A stretch of DNA of 64,000 nt from Brienomyrus brachyistius (Eukaryota > Chordata > Actinopteri > Osteoglossiformes > Mormyridae): positions 8,878,324 to 8,942,323 of the forward strand of contig NC_064537.1 of the NCBI RefSeq assembly GCF_023856365.1. The letters run 5' to 3'. A program made the position numbers and the translations under genes. Below, piece after piece: positions 37,587 to 48,095 of this stretch. The stretch's first letter is position 1, and every line of letters starts with the position of its first letter. Below the pieces are notes generated by a model. The model saw nothing but the letters and a program-made list of their open reading frames with translations. It searched no databases and had not been told where the DNA came from.

Positions 37587-39927
37587 GTAGGCCGACGACA
37601 CATTTCCTCTGCTTCGCCGCTGTTTCCCAGCAACCCCTGCAGGGGCGTCCAGCGTCTCTGGGCACTTCAGAACATTTGGGCTTTTAATCGGCAAAGATCA
37701 AATAAGCAGATGTGTGTAACGCCGGGCCCACTGCAGCATTTCGCTAAATGCTCATTTTATAGAAATGGTGCTGCTTTGCATTTGACTCGCATTTCAGGCA
37801 ATTAGGGATCCTTTCTTGGCTGTTTTCCTCCATGTATTTCTGCTGCTCTCTTTCGAGAAAAAAGAGTTTACAATATATTTTGGGAAATGCGTCTTATTTT
37901 AGAAGCAGTTGTAATGAGTTTCAATCTCATTTAACATATTTTAGCTATTTCAAAACAGGCTTGTTTTTCGCCTCTATATTCTCTACTGTGAAACATTTAA
38001 ATATCCCAATGATATTTGATCTTATTGGTGGTGGATTTTTTTTCTGTTAATTCAGTTTAACATTTTATTATCTGCTAATGATTGTGTAAGAAAGAAATAC
38101 TTTACAAAACAGGGTACATTATGATTTTTTTTTGTTCCGCGGTTATATGATATATATAACTAAGGGAATTTGTCTGGAATCTCAAAAGACGATAAATGTG
38201 AAGCCTGTACATCCGTGTTTTTCTCTGCATCTTGCTGGGTTCTGTATAAAATTGAGGATGACTGTACCAGTTGGCTTTTTTCAAGCTCAGAGTAGTTAGG
38301 GCCAAGCTGACCTTATGTCCAGATGTTCCGGAAATGCTGTTTTATTCCGCTTCCTCTTGTTGTTTTATATTTTTAGGGTATCTTAGGTCTCGCACCTATT
38401 GTAGCATCCCTAAGTTGTTTTGGAACTGGTTCTGTTCCGCCGTTTAAAGCCTTTTCCTCCTGTATTTCTCCCCGGGGTGCCTGACCCTTCAACTAAGTTT
38501 CGGAGATGAAAAGGTTTCCATGTTATTTTTAGGAATCGTCACCTTTCAGAGTCGGCCTCCTCGAGGCGTTAAATGGCTTCGGTGTATAATACAGCAATAT
38601 GACCGGCTGTGGCTCTGTTCAATTGGACTCTTTCAGTGAGCTTTTAGGGTTTGTTCTAATGGCCTTTTTCACGTACTTAATGGAACTGGGAAAGAATGTC
38701 TGTCCTTTCTGTTTCGTCTCTCCTTTCTGTTTTTGCTTGCGGTCTTGCGGTTCTTATTGTTAGTCTTTCTATGCTGATAAAGGTGTCTTACAGCGAGAGA
38801 TAGAGGTAATATCAGCATCCGGCCCTGCTCAGTCTTGGCAGTGCATGATATACATCCTCTCCATCTCTCTCTTTCAGTCTGCCGTCTCCCCATTAGTACA
38901 GTTTAATACCATGTTCTCACTCTGGTATTTTCCCCCCCCTGCCCACACCCTGTCTCCTCAACCTGTCCATCCCCATGTATCTCTGACACGTGGATGGGGG
39001 GCCGCACCTCTTCGTGCTTTCGGGGCGTAGGCCCCCGCTGTCTCCGCCTGTCCTCCCTGGGTGCTGCACGCCCCTGTCTCCATTTCATGCACACTGTAAA
39101 ATGCCACGACTGCGTTATTACTAACTGGCTTGAGTGTTTCTGTAATCGTAACTAATTAGCTCACCAGCTAAGGCCTTAAAATGCCCAATGAACGCTTTAC
39201 TGTGTTTTTCACTATTCACAGACTAATGTACACAGAATGTTTGCGGCAAACCGTCCGTGTAACTGTGTGCGTGTGTCTGATCTGCCTGGTAATGCCCTGT
39301 GCTCCCCTTAATGAAAACGTTAATAGTGTGTTAAATGATGGGATTTATGTGTTACTCTGTATTCAGTACAGTCACAGATGTACGTAGCTGTATAAGTGTA
39401 GCATGCAAGGTACGATAGCGGCTGAGAAGATGAATGTATAATGGAAATAGATTTAGGACTATTTAGGGCTGAAATGAAGTATGTAACAGTTAGGGTAAAT
39501 AGGTGCCCCATTCTTTGCTTATCCTTCTCCCCTGTCTTTCTCTCCCCCCCTCTCGGGTGATATTATTGTTCCCATGGCAACGTGGCAGATTGCTTGGAAA
39601 TCGCCGTGGTTGTGGGTGCCATGGCAACACATTACATATGCTGCTGAGTGTCTTTCGGTCCTGAACATCAGTTCAGGGGGAGCGTGTGTACACGCGAACG
39701 TATACGTGGTATTACACTGCCCCAAAGGGGGCGGCGTGTTTGCTTTCAAACCTTATTTATGAGCTACGGGTGTCTCCCGACAGAAGCCGCTGACATTCCC
39801 GTCAGGATATTTGGGTGTGTTTGGAAGTTACACCGAATGGCTTTCATTTTTAAGCAGTCTAGATATGATACATACATATGAACAGAATACATCCATCCAT
39901 CATCCAGCCACTCAACCGGCACGGAGT
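37587..39927. other. Sequence after last grin2b-like exon up to the gap; no exon seen
   Basis: Expected intron 4 of the grin2b-like gene. It is AT-rich unique sequence with no frame resembling the GluN2 ligand-binding or pore domains. The last 40 bases (from about 39890) are a CATCCATCCATCATCCAGCC SINE tail on the minus strand, so the assembly breaks inside a repeat. Confidence 0.65.
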
Positions 39928-40427
39928 NNNNNNNNNNNNNNNNNNNNNNNNNNNNNNNNNNNNNNNNNNNNNNNNNNNNNNNNNNNNNNNNNNNNNNNNN
40001 NNNNNNNNNNNNNNNNNNNNNNNNNNNNNNNNNNNNNNNNNNNNNNNNNNNNNNNNNNNNNNNNNNNNNNNNNNNNNNNNNNNNNNNNNNNNNNNNNNNN
40101 NNNNNNNNNNNNNNNNNNNNNNNNNNNNNNNNNNNNNNNNNNNNNNNNNNNNNNNNNNNNNNNNNNNNNNNNNNNNNNNNNNNNNNNNNNNNNNNNNNNN
40201 NNNNNNNNNNNNNNNNNNNNNNNNNNNNNNNNNNNNNNNNNNNNNNNNNNNNNNNNNNNNNNNNNNNNNNNNNNNNNNNNNNNNNNNNNNNNNNNNNNNN
40301 NNNNNNNNNNNNNNNNNNNNNNNNNNNNNNNNNNNNNNNNNNNNNNNNNNNNNNNNNNNNNNNNNNNNNNNNNNNNNNNNNNNNNNNNNNNNNNNNNNNN
40401 NNNNNNNNNNNNNNNNNNNNNNNNNNN
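39928..40427. other. Assembly gap, exactly 500 N
   Basis: A round 500-base N block usually marks a scaffold join of unknown true size. It separates the truncated grin2b-like gene from the kdelr3-srebf2 block. Confidence 0.99.
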
Positions 40428-41747
40428 CAGAAGGTCACCTGACATAAGGAACTCCCACAGTAGGTCAGATACAGAGGAATACTAGAAAGTGAGAATCAGC
40501 AGGATTAACATATTTCTAATTTACAAATATAGACCTGAAACATTGTTACGCAACTAAGTTCTTTGAAGAGGTCAAGAAATAACTTAATGTTGCGGTTTTA
40601 TGTCTAATTTCCCTTCCTAATGTTTATATAGTACACACGTATAGTAAATAAAATGTTATAAATTGTTTGATTCGTTCTGGGTTAAGCGTCGATGAGTGCG
40701 GACATAGGAGAGCAGGCTGAAATGGCAGGCAGACATCGTTGGCTGCGGGTGGGACCTCTTGAATGTCCCCTGATGAAGTGGTTTTGCTGTTACTTTGCTT
40801 AGTGCTGTCCTACGCATTCGCCGATGGAGCAGGTCTCCTGGACACCAGGAGTGGCAACTAAATGACGACAATCGCCTTTAAAATCGCTGTTTAAGGACAC
40901 TGAGGTTAATTAAATATGCCCACAGAGAAGAGCAAGTATCCATTAATCGCATATATGCTTGATCAGTGAGGTAACCAGGTTATTTACAGACTTGTATGAA
41001 ATGGTGAAAATTGAAGTAAATCAAAGGGAACAGGAAATCCTTACTGCAAGCGGTTGCATTCACTTTTGAAGCCATCAGTGTGACAGTCAGCACTGTAATA
41101 TAAGAAATGCCTGTATTTCAGTCAGCAGATGGTTTATTGCTTAAGGAGCAAGACCTTCCTTGCATATTCATGAATGTTATATTAGCCGATTTGCTTTAGG
41201 AAATCTATAGCCATTTTGAAGTGAATACACTCACTAAAGAGATTAATGTCACTACTCATCAGCATCAGCTGTGTTACCTCGTAGTTTTAATACAGGCATC
41301 ATGAATATATTTTTATTTTAACAAAAAAAAAAACTTATTGGAAAGTGATGGCAAAGTTTTGAGATCCTATTGCTATGGCTACAAAATCTGCACTTGTCAT
41401 GGGAACTGTTGGCGTGGCAACAGAGTGTAGCTATGCAACCAGGCTTCTGAGCGACAACAAGCTTGATAAAACTTGGTGAGACCTGTATGGGGGGGGGGGG
41501 GGGGGGGGGGAGGGGGGACCATTTAACTTCTTACAAAGCATAACCATAGAGATCTGTGAAGTTTCTCTAATAATCTCACACCAAAATTATTCTGTCTGGC
41601 TGTAGGGTGAGAAAAAACTTGAAAAGCAGAGGATATGAAATCACTTAAAAGTGCAGACAATTACCTAGTCTACAGACTAACTGATGTACTTTTTAAACCC
41701 ACACCTGAGATAAAGACAATAAAAAGAAAATAGCATATTAATTTTAG
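40428..41747. other. Non-coding stretch after the gap
   Basis: AT-rich sequence without a recognisable gene. It includes an A-run near 41320 and a G-run (41489-41510). Nothing here resembles GluN2 exons. Confidence 0.5.
41489..41510. repeat. 22-base G homopolymer
   Basis: An uninterrupted G run followed by A and six more G. Confidence 0.93.
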
Positions 41748-41918
41748 GAAGTGCCCTGCAGGTGGCGCACATCACCTCAGATGACACCAGTGTCCGCCAG
41801 TCCTGGAGTCCACGCTCTCATTCAGCGGGAGACCCTTCTCTGTTAAGCGGCACAGTTTCAGCCAAACAGCACCTCTATAAATACATTGTGGGCAATCTAG
41901 GCTGGGGCTTCAGGACAG
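41748..41918 (+). CDS. Probable internal exon of an unrecognised gene
   Basis: The acceptor ATTAATTTTAG and the donor AGGACAG/GTGAGA enclose a 171-base open frame (phase 2 in, phase 1 out). It encodes a Ser/Thr-rich stretch starting SALQVAHITSDDTSVRQSW and ending YKYIVGNLGWGFRT. An alternative acceptor, CCCTGCAG at 41761, would shorten it by 14 bases. Codon composition and splice sites look genuine. I do not recognise the family. Upstream exons would fall in or before the gap, so the gene is broken in this assembly. Confidence 0.42.
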
Positions 41919-42343
41919 GTGAGAATGAAATCCACTGAGACTCTGCGAATAGCTTGACAAATTGGCCCTCTGTTCTTCACGTTCAGGCTGCATCCCTCCG
42001 CCCACAATCCCTCCCTCTGTTCTCACTTCTTTCACCCTTTGTTACAAATAACTATGGGGAAATTCATAAAAAGAAATCTTTGGCGGGATACACTAAGTAT
42101 TTAAAGTCAAGTGTTTGGTGGACGGCTGCAGAAGGGATCGGCTGACGGATTCGTGACGTTTGCTGTTCACTGCTCCTACTCTTCTGAATGGAGGAAGGAA
42201 AGTGTATGCTCTGCATGTTCGAAGGAGGCAGAGAGCAAACTAGATATTCCAGAAACTCACCAGCTACCTAAGCAACTGCCTCCATATTCACCATTCAAAA
42301 CTGAAGTAATTTCCGTCTGCTACTCTCTCCTTCATCTTTGTAG

Positions 42344-42396
42344 CAACCGTGTTAACATCTGTTGCATGTTATTGCAAAATCACTGGTCTTAGATGA
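42344..42396 (+). CDS. Possible terminal exon of the same unrecognised gene
   Basis: A very strong acceptor (CTCTCCTTCATCTTTGTAG) is in phase with the donor at 41918. Spliced, the frame adds about 17 residues, ATVLTSVACYCKITGLR, and stops at TGA (42394-42396). It is inferred from splice phase only; no family resemblance supports it. Confidence 0.2.
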
Positions 42397-44760
42397 TTTC
42401 TTTTAAAATAATGTACGTTGCAGTATTGCTACTTTCAAATGCGTTTCTACGTTGTTTGGTAGCACACCAGCATTACCTTGCAACGTAAATATTCTCTGCT
42501 CGCAGTAATCTAAAATCAAACTACACGTATCCCAGTTCAGAGGGTGTTGATACGAATAGAGGTCGATGCACAAGTGACACCTAGCGACCATACATGGCAG
42601 TAGCAGTTTAGGGGCACTAAATCACTGGCATCGAACGTATCGCATGGACGCAGCTTTTTTTTTTTTTTTTCGCTGCTACCAATTAAAAAGGTGCCAGCCT
42701 TTATGGCGTCATGTCAGGTATCGCGTGACCAGCTCTCTACCTGTTTTAACGGGCAAGCAGCAAGACCATACATTTGAAGAAATTCACACGCAGTTCATAC
42801 CTATAATTATCAGGCTAAATTACATGATTCATAGAAACTTTCCTTTAGAATTCCGTCCAATGTATCCCGTGATGTTCATATCCTTATGAAGAAATTAAAA
42901 ATAAAAAGGAATCCCTATTTTTCATCCATCCATCAATCCTATTAATCATGCATCGTTGTATAACATTACAATTAATGGAGAAATTAATAAACACCATATA
43001 AGTGTAAATTGTATGCTTAATGCTCTATTGTCTAAATACTACAACTCAAAATTGAAATGTTCTCAGAGAAATTATGCAATCAGTGAGGTGATAAAGAATG
43101 CATCGCTCCTTCAAGAAGAATGCAACAGATATCTCATCAAAGTAACCTTCCAGAGTTCAGATGCCCTGAAAATATTTTCCTAAATAATTCAGATAACTAT
43201 TGTACTCTTTAATAACCAAACCTCCCAGTAGGATCTACATATTACCTAACATTGGCTTTACTGGCCAGGAATGGGTGAACTTTTCTGAATAGACTTTGGT
43301 TCTGAAGGGAGTTAAATGCATCCCATGATCCTATCTGTCTGGTTGTTGATGGACTAGATTACTGTACTTCCTTACCAGCCAGACTTATATATATGTGCTA
43401 TGAACATCTTTTTGCCCTTACATGGAGTCACTATCCTTATCGCCATGAACTAGCTGCTCCCAGGTGACAAAAAAAAAAAAAAAAACATTCTAAGGCCTTG
43501 ATTCTGCCCTGTCGGTGGTTCATGCTCTTGATGACTGCAGGATAATTCACTAGAACATGCTAGAATCAGGCCATCTCCAATCTTGGAGTGTTCCTGTACA
43601 TCTCATCTAAAGAGCTCCACTGTATATGACCAGAAGAGACAAAATATCGGATGTAGCTTTTTATCAGCACCAGAGTTTTGGAAATATTTCTTTGTATGTT
43701 TCTAAATGTGTATTTAGGCTCCCAGGCTGGGGAAAATGTTGTCTAAGAAATGCACATGTTCTCAAACCTCATGACATTAACACTTCCATCCATCTGTCAT
43801 CCATCCATCTGTCTTCCACCCATCCATCCATCCATCCATCCATCCATCCATCCATCTATCCAATTTCCATAACCAAGTACCAAACAGAGTCTTACAATGA
43901 GCTTGAAGCATATCGCAATAAACACAGTGAAAATTCAGAAGAGGCACACAATCAACTTAAAACACGACAGGCAATTTAGAGACAAATTCACTTAAATGCT
44001 CATCTTTGAACTGCAGGAGGAAACTGGAATAATTTAAGAAAACCCCTGTAAACATAGGCAGAACATACACACTCCACAGATGGACCGGGGCTCAGAAATC
44101 AGCATGAGGGACATACTATGACCTTATAATAAACTCAAAATCATTCCTTCTTAAATACTATTTGTGCACAATTCACACGGATAAAATAATTGTTCTCATG
44201 GACTTTATCTAATAACATAAGGACAGGAAGCTGGATGTTAGGAGATAATATCCTGCATTGGGGACAAACGGTATGTCTTTTGCCTTGAAACATTGTCAGT
44301 GATGCTCTGGAGGTGACCGGAGCAGTTTGCCACGCACAGAAAGCATTTTGTCATGTGAACTATGCATTGGAAAAAAAAGTCATAACATTTTTATTATTTG
44401 ATACCACGTTTTATACAGAATGTGGAAATTTCATATTATTAATGAGTAGACCTGTTCACTCTTTCCTGTGCACATTTACATCCCCGAGTGAAATTATTAA
44501 TTTGACGACAGCTACAGTCTCATAAAATGAAGACAAAACATTCCGGTTAACTTAATTTGTGGGTCTGGGGTCATTATTGGGAGAAAGGACTGGGCTGAAG
44601 AAGCTTCTTTAGGCAGAGCCTAAAGGTCTCCTTCTCTCCGTCGCCATCATTCAGCTGGAAGCCGGCCACTGCGCCCCAGTCCCGGCAGCCAGCAGCCCCA
44701 CAGCGCTGCCAGAACAGTGGGCCGATTCTCCGCTATCCCCTTTAAGGGGGTTTAAAGGCG
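42397..44760. other. Intergenic stretch upstream of kdelr3
   Basis: Mostly AT-rich unique sequence with A/T homopolymers (42653-42670, 43467-43485) and a decayed repeat at 43785-44115. No exon is recognised. Confidence 0.5.
43785..44115 (-). mobile_element. Degenerate SINE with CATC tail, reverse orientation
   Basis: A plus-strand run of (CATC)n (about 43792-43861) is followed by a body with AATTTAGAGACAAATTCACTTAAATGCTC, AACTGCAGGAGGAAACTGGA and GGCAGAACATACACACTCCACA. These correspond to the body motifs of the other SINEs in this window, but are heavily mutated. Confidence 0.55.
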
Positions 44761-44796
44761 AGCAGCGACTCCGATTTCTTTCGGCCAACTTTTTTT

Positions 44797-44806
44797 TATA
44801 TAAATA
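44797..44806 (+). promoter_or_regulatory. kdelr3: TATA box of kdelr3 (candidate)
   Basis: TATATAAATA lies in a GC-richer block with a CTTTAAGGGGGTTTAAAGG palindrome upstream. It is 413 bp upstream of the kdelr3 start codon, implying a 5' UTR of about 380 nt if used. No other core element was seen closer. Confidence 0.45.
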
Positions 44807-44843
44807 TAGCGATGAGGAAGCCAGACTGAACCGCGACCGCCAG

Positions 44844-44851
44844 CCACGTCA
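44844..44851 (-). promoter_or_regulatory. kdelr3: UPR element (TGACGTGG on minus strand)
   Basis: CCACGTCA on the plus strand is the exact complement of TGACGTGG, the ATF6/XBP1 binding core. KDEL receptor genes, KDELR3 in particular, are known targets of the unfolded protein response, so placement in the kdelr3 promoter makes sense. It lies about 40 bp downstream of the candidate TATA box. Confidence 0.45.
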
Positions 44852-45209
44852 CCCACCTACTTCGGATACTTCTAGTTGTTTTTTTAATAATATAACTGGA
44901 AGGAAAGGAGCAGACTTTCTATAAAGGATGCATGCATGTTTTTCAACACCGAGTTAAGAGAAAATAACAATTGCCGCATGTTAATGAGAACTCGGAAAAA
45001 TAGTTTAGAAAAACCTGATTAACTTTGGGGTCATAAATTTATTCAGGCTAAAGATTAAGAAAGTTCTACGGAACTGTGCATAGTGTTTTAAATCGTATTC
45101 GTTTTTACCGCGACTTTGGTAGATCATCCTGAAAAGCCGAGGCGTCTTGTTGGTTAGAGTTTTTAGAAGGAAAAATCTCCTGAAAACTACTTTGCTGGCT
45201 TTGCACAAA

Positions 45210-45300
45210 ATGAATATTTTTCGTCTTTTGGGGGACGTGTCCCATCTTGTGGCAATCATCATATTGTTCCTTAAAATCTGGAGGTCTAAGTCCTGTGCAG
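45210..45300 (+). CDS. kdelr3: kdelr3 exon 1
   Basis: Residues 1-30 plus one base. ATG in a CACAAAATGA context. It encodes TM1 with His12 and ends SKSCAG/GTATGT. Confidence 0.95.
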
Positions 45301-48095
45301 GTATGTATAATTTGTTAGTCTGCCTTTCTGTTTGATGAGACCCCAACAGCCACATACCGAAAAGTTTTGTTAGCTGAGATGTGCTTTTGAATCTTTTTGT
45401 TGACAGTCTTTGACTGGTGACGTAAATGTTCAAGGTTTTTAGACTCCGTTTGTTTTATTTTACTGCAATTTTAACTATGCACTTTGTTGTTACGCTGAAT
45501 CGAGTTAACAGGATTGCATACGTTTCTCTTTAGCACTGATGAGCTGTTAATGCATTTGCGCTATTTAAAAAAACTCAATTAATTCATGTGATGAAATTCG
45601 GTCACACTACTTCTCCTCCTCCTCCCCCCCCCCCCCCCTACAATACCCGTCTGTGCATTGATTAGTTCTTCACTTCCACGTTTGAACTCTAATCAGACGG
45701 AAAGTAGTGTACCATTAGTTTACTTGCCAATGTTCCTCATATTTATGCTTCCAGTCGTTTTATTTCGAAACTTTACATTAACTTCCTTTATCTGGATCCA
45801 TTCATTCAACGGTCTTACGTCCATTTTTTTTCCCTTCGAATACTTTCAGTCACAATCCCGGGTCTTTAAACACATTTGCAATAACCAATCAGTTATCTAT
45901 GCACGGCAAATTGCACACTCTGTCAAGCTGACCATACCAGTTACTGGATTTCCTTATGTCCGTAGGTATTTCTGGAAAAAGCCAGATGCTGTTCGCTTTG
46001 GTCTTTACCACTAGGTACCTGGACCTGTTCACCAGCTTCATTTCAATCTACAACACGGTCATGAAGGTGAGGAACCTAGAATGTCTAAGAGCTTGCCCCC
46101 TCTGCAATAAGGTACCTTAAATAATAATAAAATAATAAAATAAGGTACCTTATTTTTTTTTTGCATGTTCTCATGCTATATAATAGTTCTGTTGAGGCAC
46201 TTTGCACCCTGCATTTTGGCTTTTGCAGGCCTCACCTGCTTAGGTGTTCTGCAGAATAAAGACATACAATTACGCTGATTGCCATTTCTTTATCACCCAC
46301 AGTGTCATTTTGTGTGTGTGTGTCTGCGTGTGTGTGGATTAAGTTCACATTACATCGTGGGGACCAAATGTCCCCTTACAATGTCATAAAACTTATTATT
46401 TTGACGTTGTGGGACCATTTTTCGGGTCCCCACCGATATCTGTGAAAGCAATCGAGAAAGTAAAAATGCCAATAGTCTTTGTATTTTGTCTGGTTACTTT
46501 TGATTAAAGTTAGGGTTGGGTAGAGGTTGAGGTCATCATGTTGGTATTAGAGTTTCCCCCCATAGAAATGAATGGAGAGTCCCCACAAAGATATAATTAC
46601 AAACCTGTGTGTGTTTAAAATTCTGCTATCTGGGAAGTTCTCCCGCCGATCCTGATGAATACAGTAGTTTGCTAATTCTATGCAGTTTTATCCAGTTGTA
46701 ATCCGTTAACTCTGGGGGGGAAAATGTAGAGATGAATTTCAGGTACGTCATGCACAGAATGATTATGAAAGAGTAGTAAGGATAATACTAAAGGAAGTAA
46801 TATTTTAAAAGGAGAACAAAATCAAACGATTTTGTTAATATCTGGCCCATGGAGCTATATTTACCAGCCCATGCGATCATTAAAATCATTTAAAAACAAT
46901 GAAATTAAAATGATACTTATGGGATCATTGACTTGTGCCATAATAAACTCCACCATGTTCTTCACCACAGGTGGTGTTTCTGATTTTGGCGTATGCCACT
47001 GTGTACCTTATCTACATGCGCTTCCGGAGCTCCTATGACTCTGAGAACGACTCATTCCGCGTGGAGTTCCTCCTCATTCCTGTGGCTGGCCTTTCATTCC
47101 TGGAGAACTATGACTTCGCGCCATTGGAGGTAGAGGAGTTGTTGTCCGTCACCTGTGAAGAGAGAAACTGTCTGCCCTCCCTTTAATAGATCTGATGTGT
47201 CCTTTCTGTCTCGGCTGATCTGGAATCAGCGGAAACTGTCACTTCAGTCTCTTTGGGCATTTCTGAATACCAAGAACGCAAAGATCGTACTTGTGGTCTT
47301 GGTAAGACTAGTTTTGCCAACTTGTCTTCCAAGAACGAACTTGTAGTGCAATGAGTCATGGGATTAGTCTTGTTCGGCGAGGATGCAAACGATGTATCTT
47401 TGATATCTGGGGCAAGGCAAAGACAACATCTGTGGATTTTTACCGTCCTCTGTACTTCTGTTCTTGAGTATTTGAACTGGTCTTCGGCAATGGAAGATGA
47501 AGTAAAACAGGTACATGAGAACACAAGTACGGTCAATTATGCATATTGAGAAACAGCCCATCATTCATTTCCATTGCATGTTCACTTTTCCTCTTCCTTT
47601 GTTCCTTGTTGCCCCACACTCCCGTATGCATAACATATGCTTCATGTAGTCTTTCTGGTGCGTAGATCCTGTGGACCTTCTCCATCTACCTGGAGTCGGT
47701 GGCAATCCTGCCTCAGCTCTTCATGATCACTAAGACTGGAGAGGCAGAGTCCATCACCACGCACTACTTGTTCTTCCTGGGCCTTTACCGTGCCCTCTAC
47801 CTTGCCAACTGGGTATGGCGATACCACACGGAGGGCTTCTTCGACCAGATTGCCGTGGTGTCCGGTGTGGTGCAGACCATCTTCTACTGTGACTTCTTCT
47901 ACCTTTACGTTACTAAGGGTGAGTGTCCAACAGGGGAAGCGTGGAGGATGTTATGTCAGTTCTGTATTGTTGCAGTTGGTGTGGAGACTGTGGTCTGCTT
48001 TTCTCCCATGTTTTCTTCTTGTCTCTCTCTCCCCCCCCTCATCTTTTGCAGTGCTGAGGGGCAGTAAAAAGATGACTCTTCCCATGCCAGTCTGA
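45210..48095 (+). CDS. kdelr3: KDEL receptor 3 (ER lumen protein-retaining receptor), complete, five exons
   Basis: This is the Golgi receptor that captures ER-resident proteins bearing C-terminal KDEL-type signals at low pH and returns them to the ER in COPI vesicles. Exons 45210-45300, 45966-46066, 46971-47129, 47666-47918 and 48052-48095 splice in frame (phases 1, 0, 0, 1) to 215 residues, close to the family length of 212-214. Seven hydrophobic segments are evident. Pocket residues known from the family are all present: His12, Arg47, Glu127, Tyr158, Arg159, Trp166, Arg169 and Asp193. It is closer to KDELR3 than KDELR1/2 because of [33 protein letters not shown] and the LPMPV terminus. The tail has one extra residue before the dilysine, and Thr in place of the usual Ser three residues after the first Lys. 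Start: the ATG opens the canonical MNIFR sequence. Confidence 0.96.
45966..46066 (+). CDS. kdelr3: kdelr3 exon 2
   Basis: Acceptor TGTCCGTAG, donor ATGAAG/GTGAGG. Encodes [20 protein letters not shown] through NTVMK, including Arg47. Confidence 0.95.
46309..46620 (+). repeat. Dispersed teleost repeat bounded by TG tracts (kdelr3 intron 2)
   Basis: A GTGTGTGTGT run leads into GTGGGGACCAAATGTCCCC, then ACGTTGTGGGACCATTTTTCG, GGTTGGGTAGAGGTTGAGG, and finally ATAGAAATGAATGGAGAGTC with CCCCACA and a short TGTG run. This combination is a recurrent interspersed repeat of fish genomes; I do not assign it to a named family. Confidence 0.6.
46971..47129 (+). CDS. kdelr3: kdelr3 exon 3
   Basis: Acceptor TTCACCACAG, donor TTGGAG/GTAGAG, 53 whole codons. 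Encodes [15 protein letters not shown], the [14 protein letters not shown] loop and the ENYDFAPLE end. Confidence 0.95.
47666..47918 (+). CDS. kdelr3: kdelr3 exon 4
   Basis: Acceptor GGTGCGTAG, donor AAGG/GTGAGT. Encodes [19 protein letters not shown] with Glu127, then Tyr158-Arg159, Trp166, Arg169 and Asp193; the most conserved block of the family. Confidence 0.96.
48052..48095 (+). CDS. kdelr3: kdelr3 exon 5 (C-terminal tail and stop)
   Basis: Acceptor ATCTTTTGCAG. Encodes the cytosolic tail [14 protein letters not shown] followed by TGA. The KK pair is the COPI-retrieval element of the family. Confidence 0.93.

Noticed and set aside
39764..40485. Open frames spanning the N block
   Set aside because: They consist of unknown bases and carry no information.
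47130..47186. Read-through of kdelr3 exon 3 into intron 3 giving an alternative C-terminus
   Set aside because: The frame stops within 20 codons and the donor GTAGAG plus downstream exon 4 give the full canonical receptor; it would be a truncated four-helix product.
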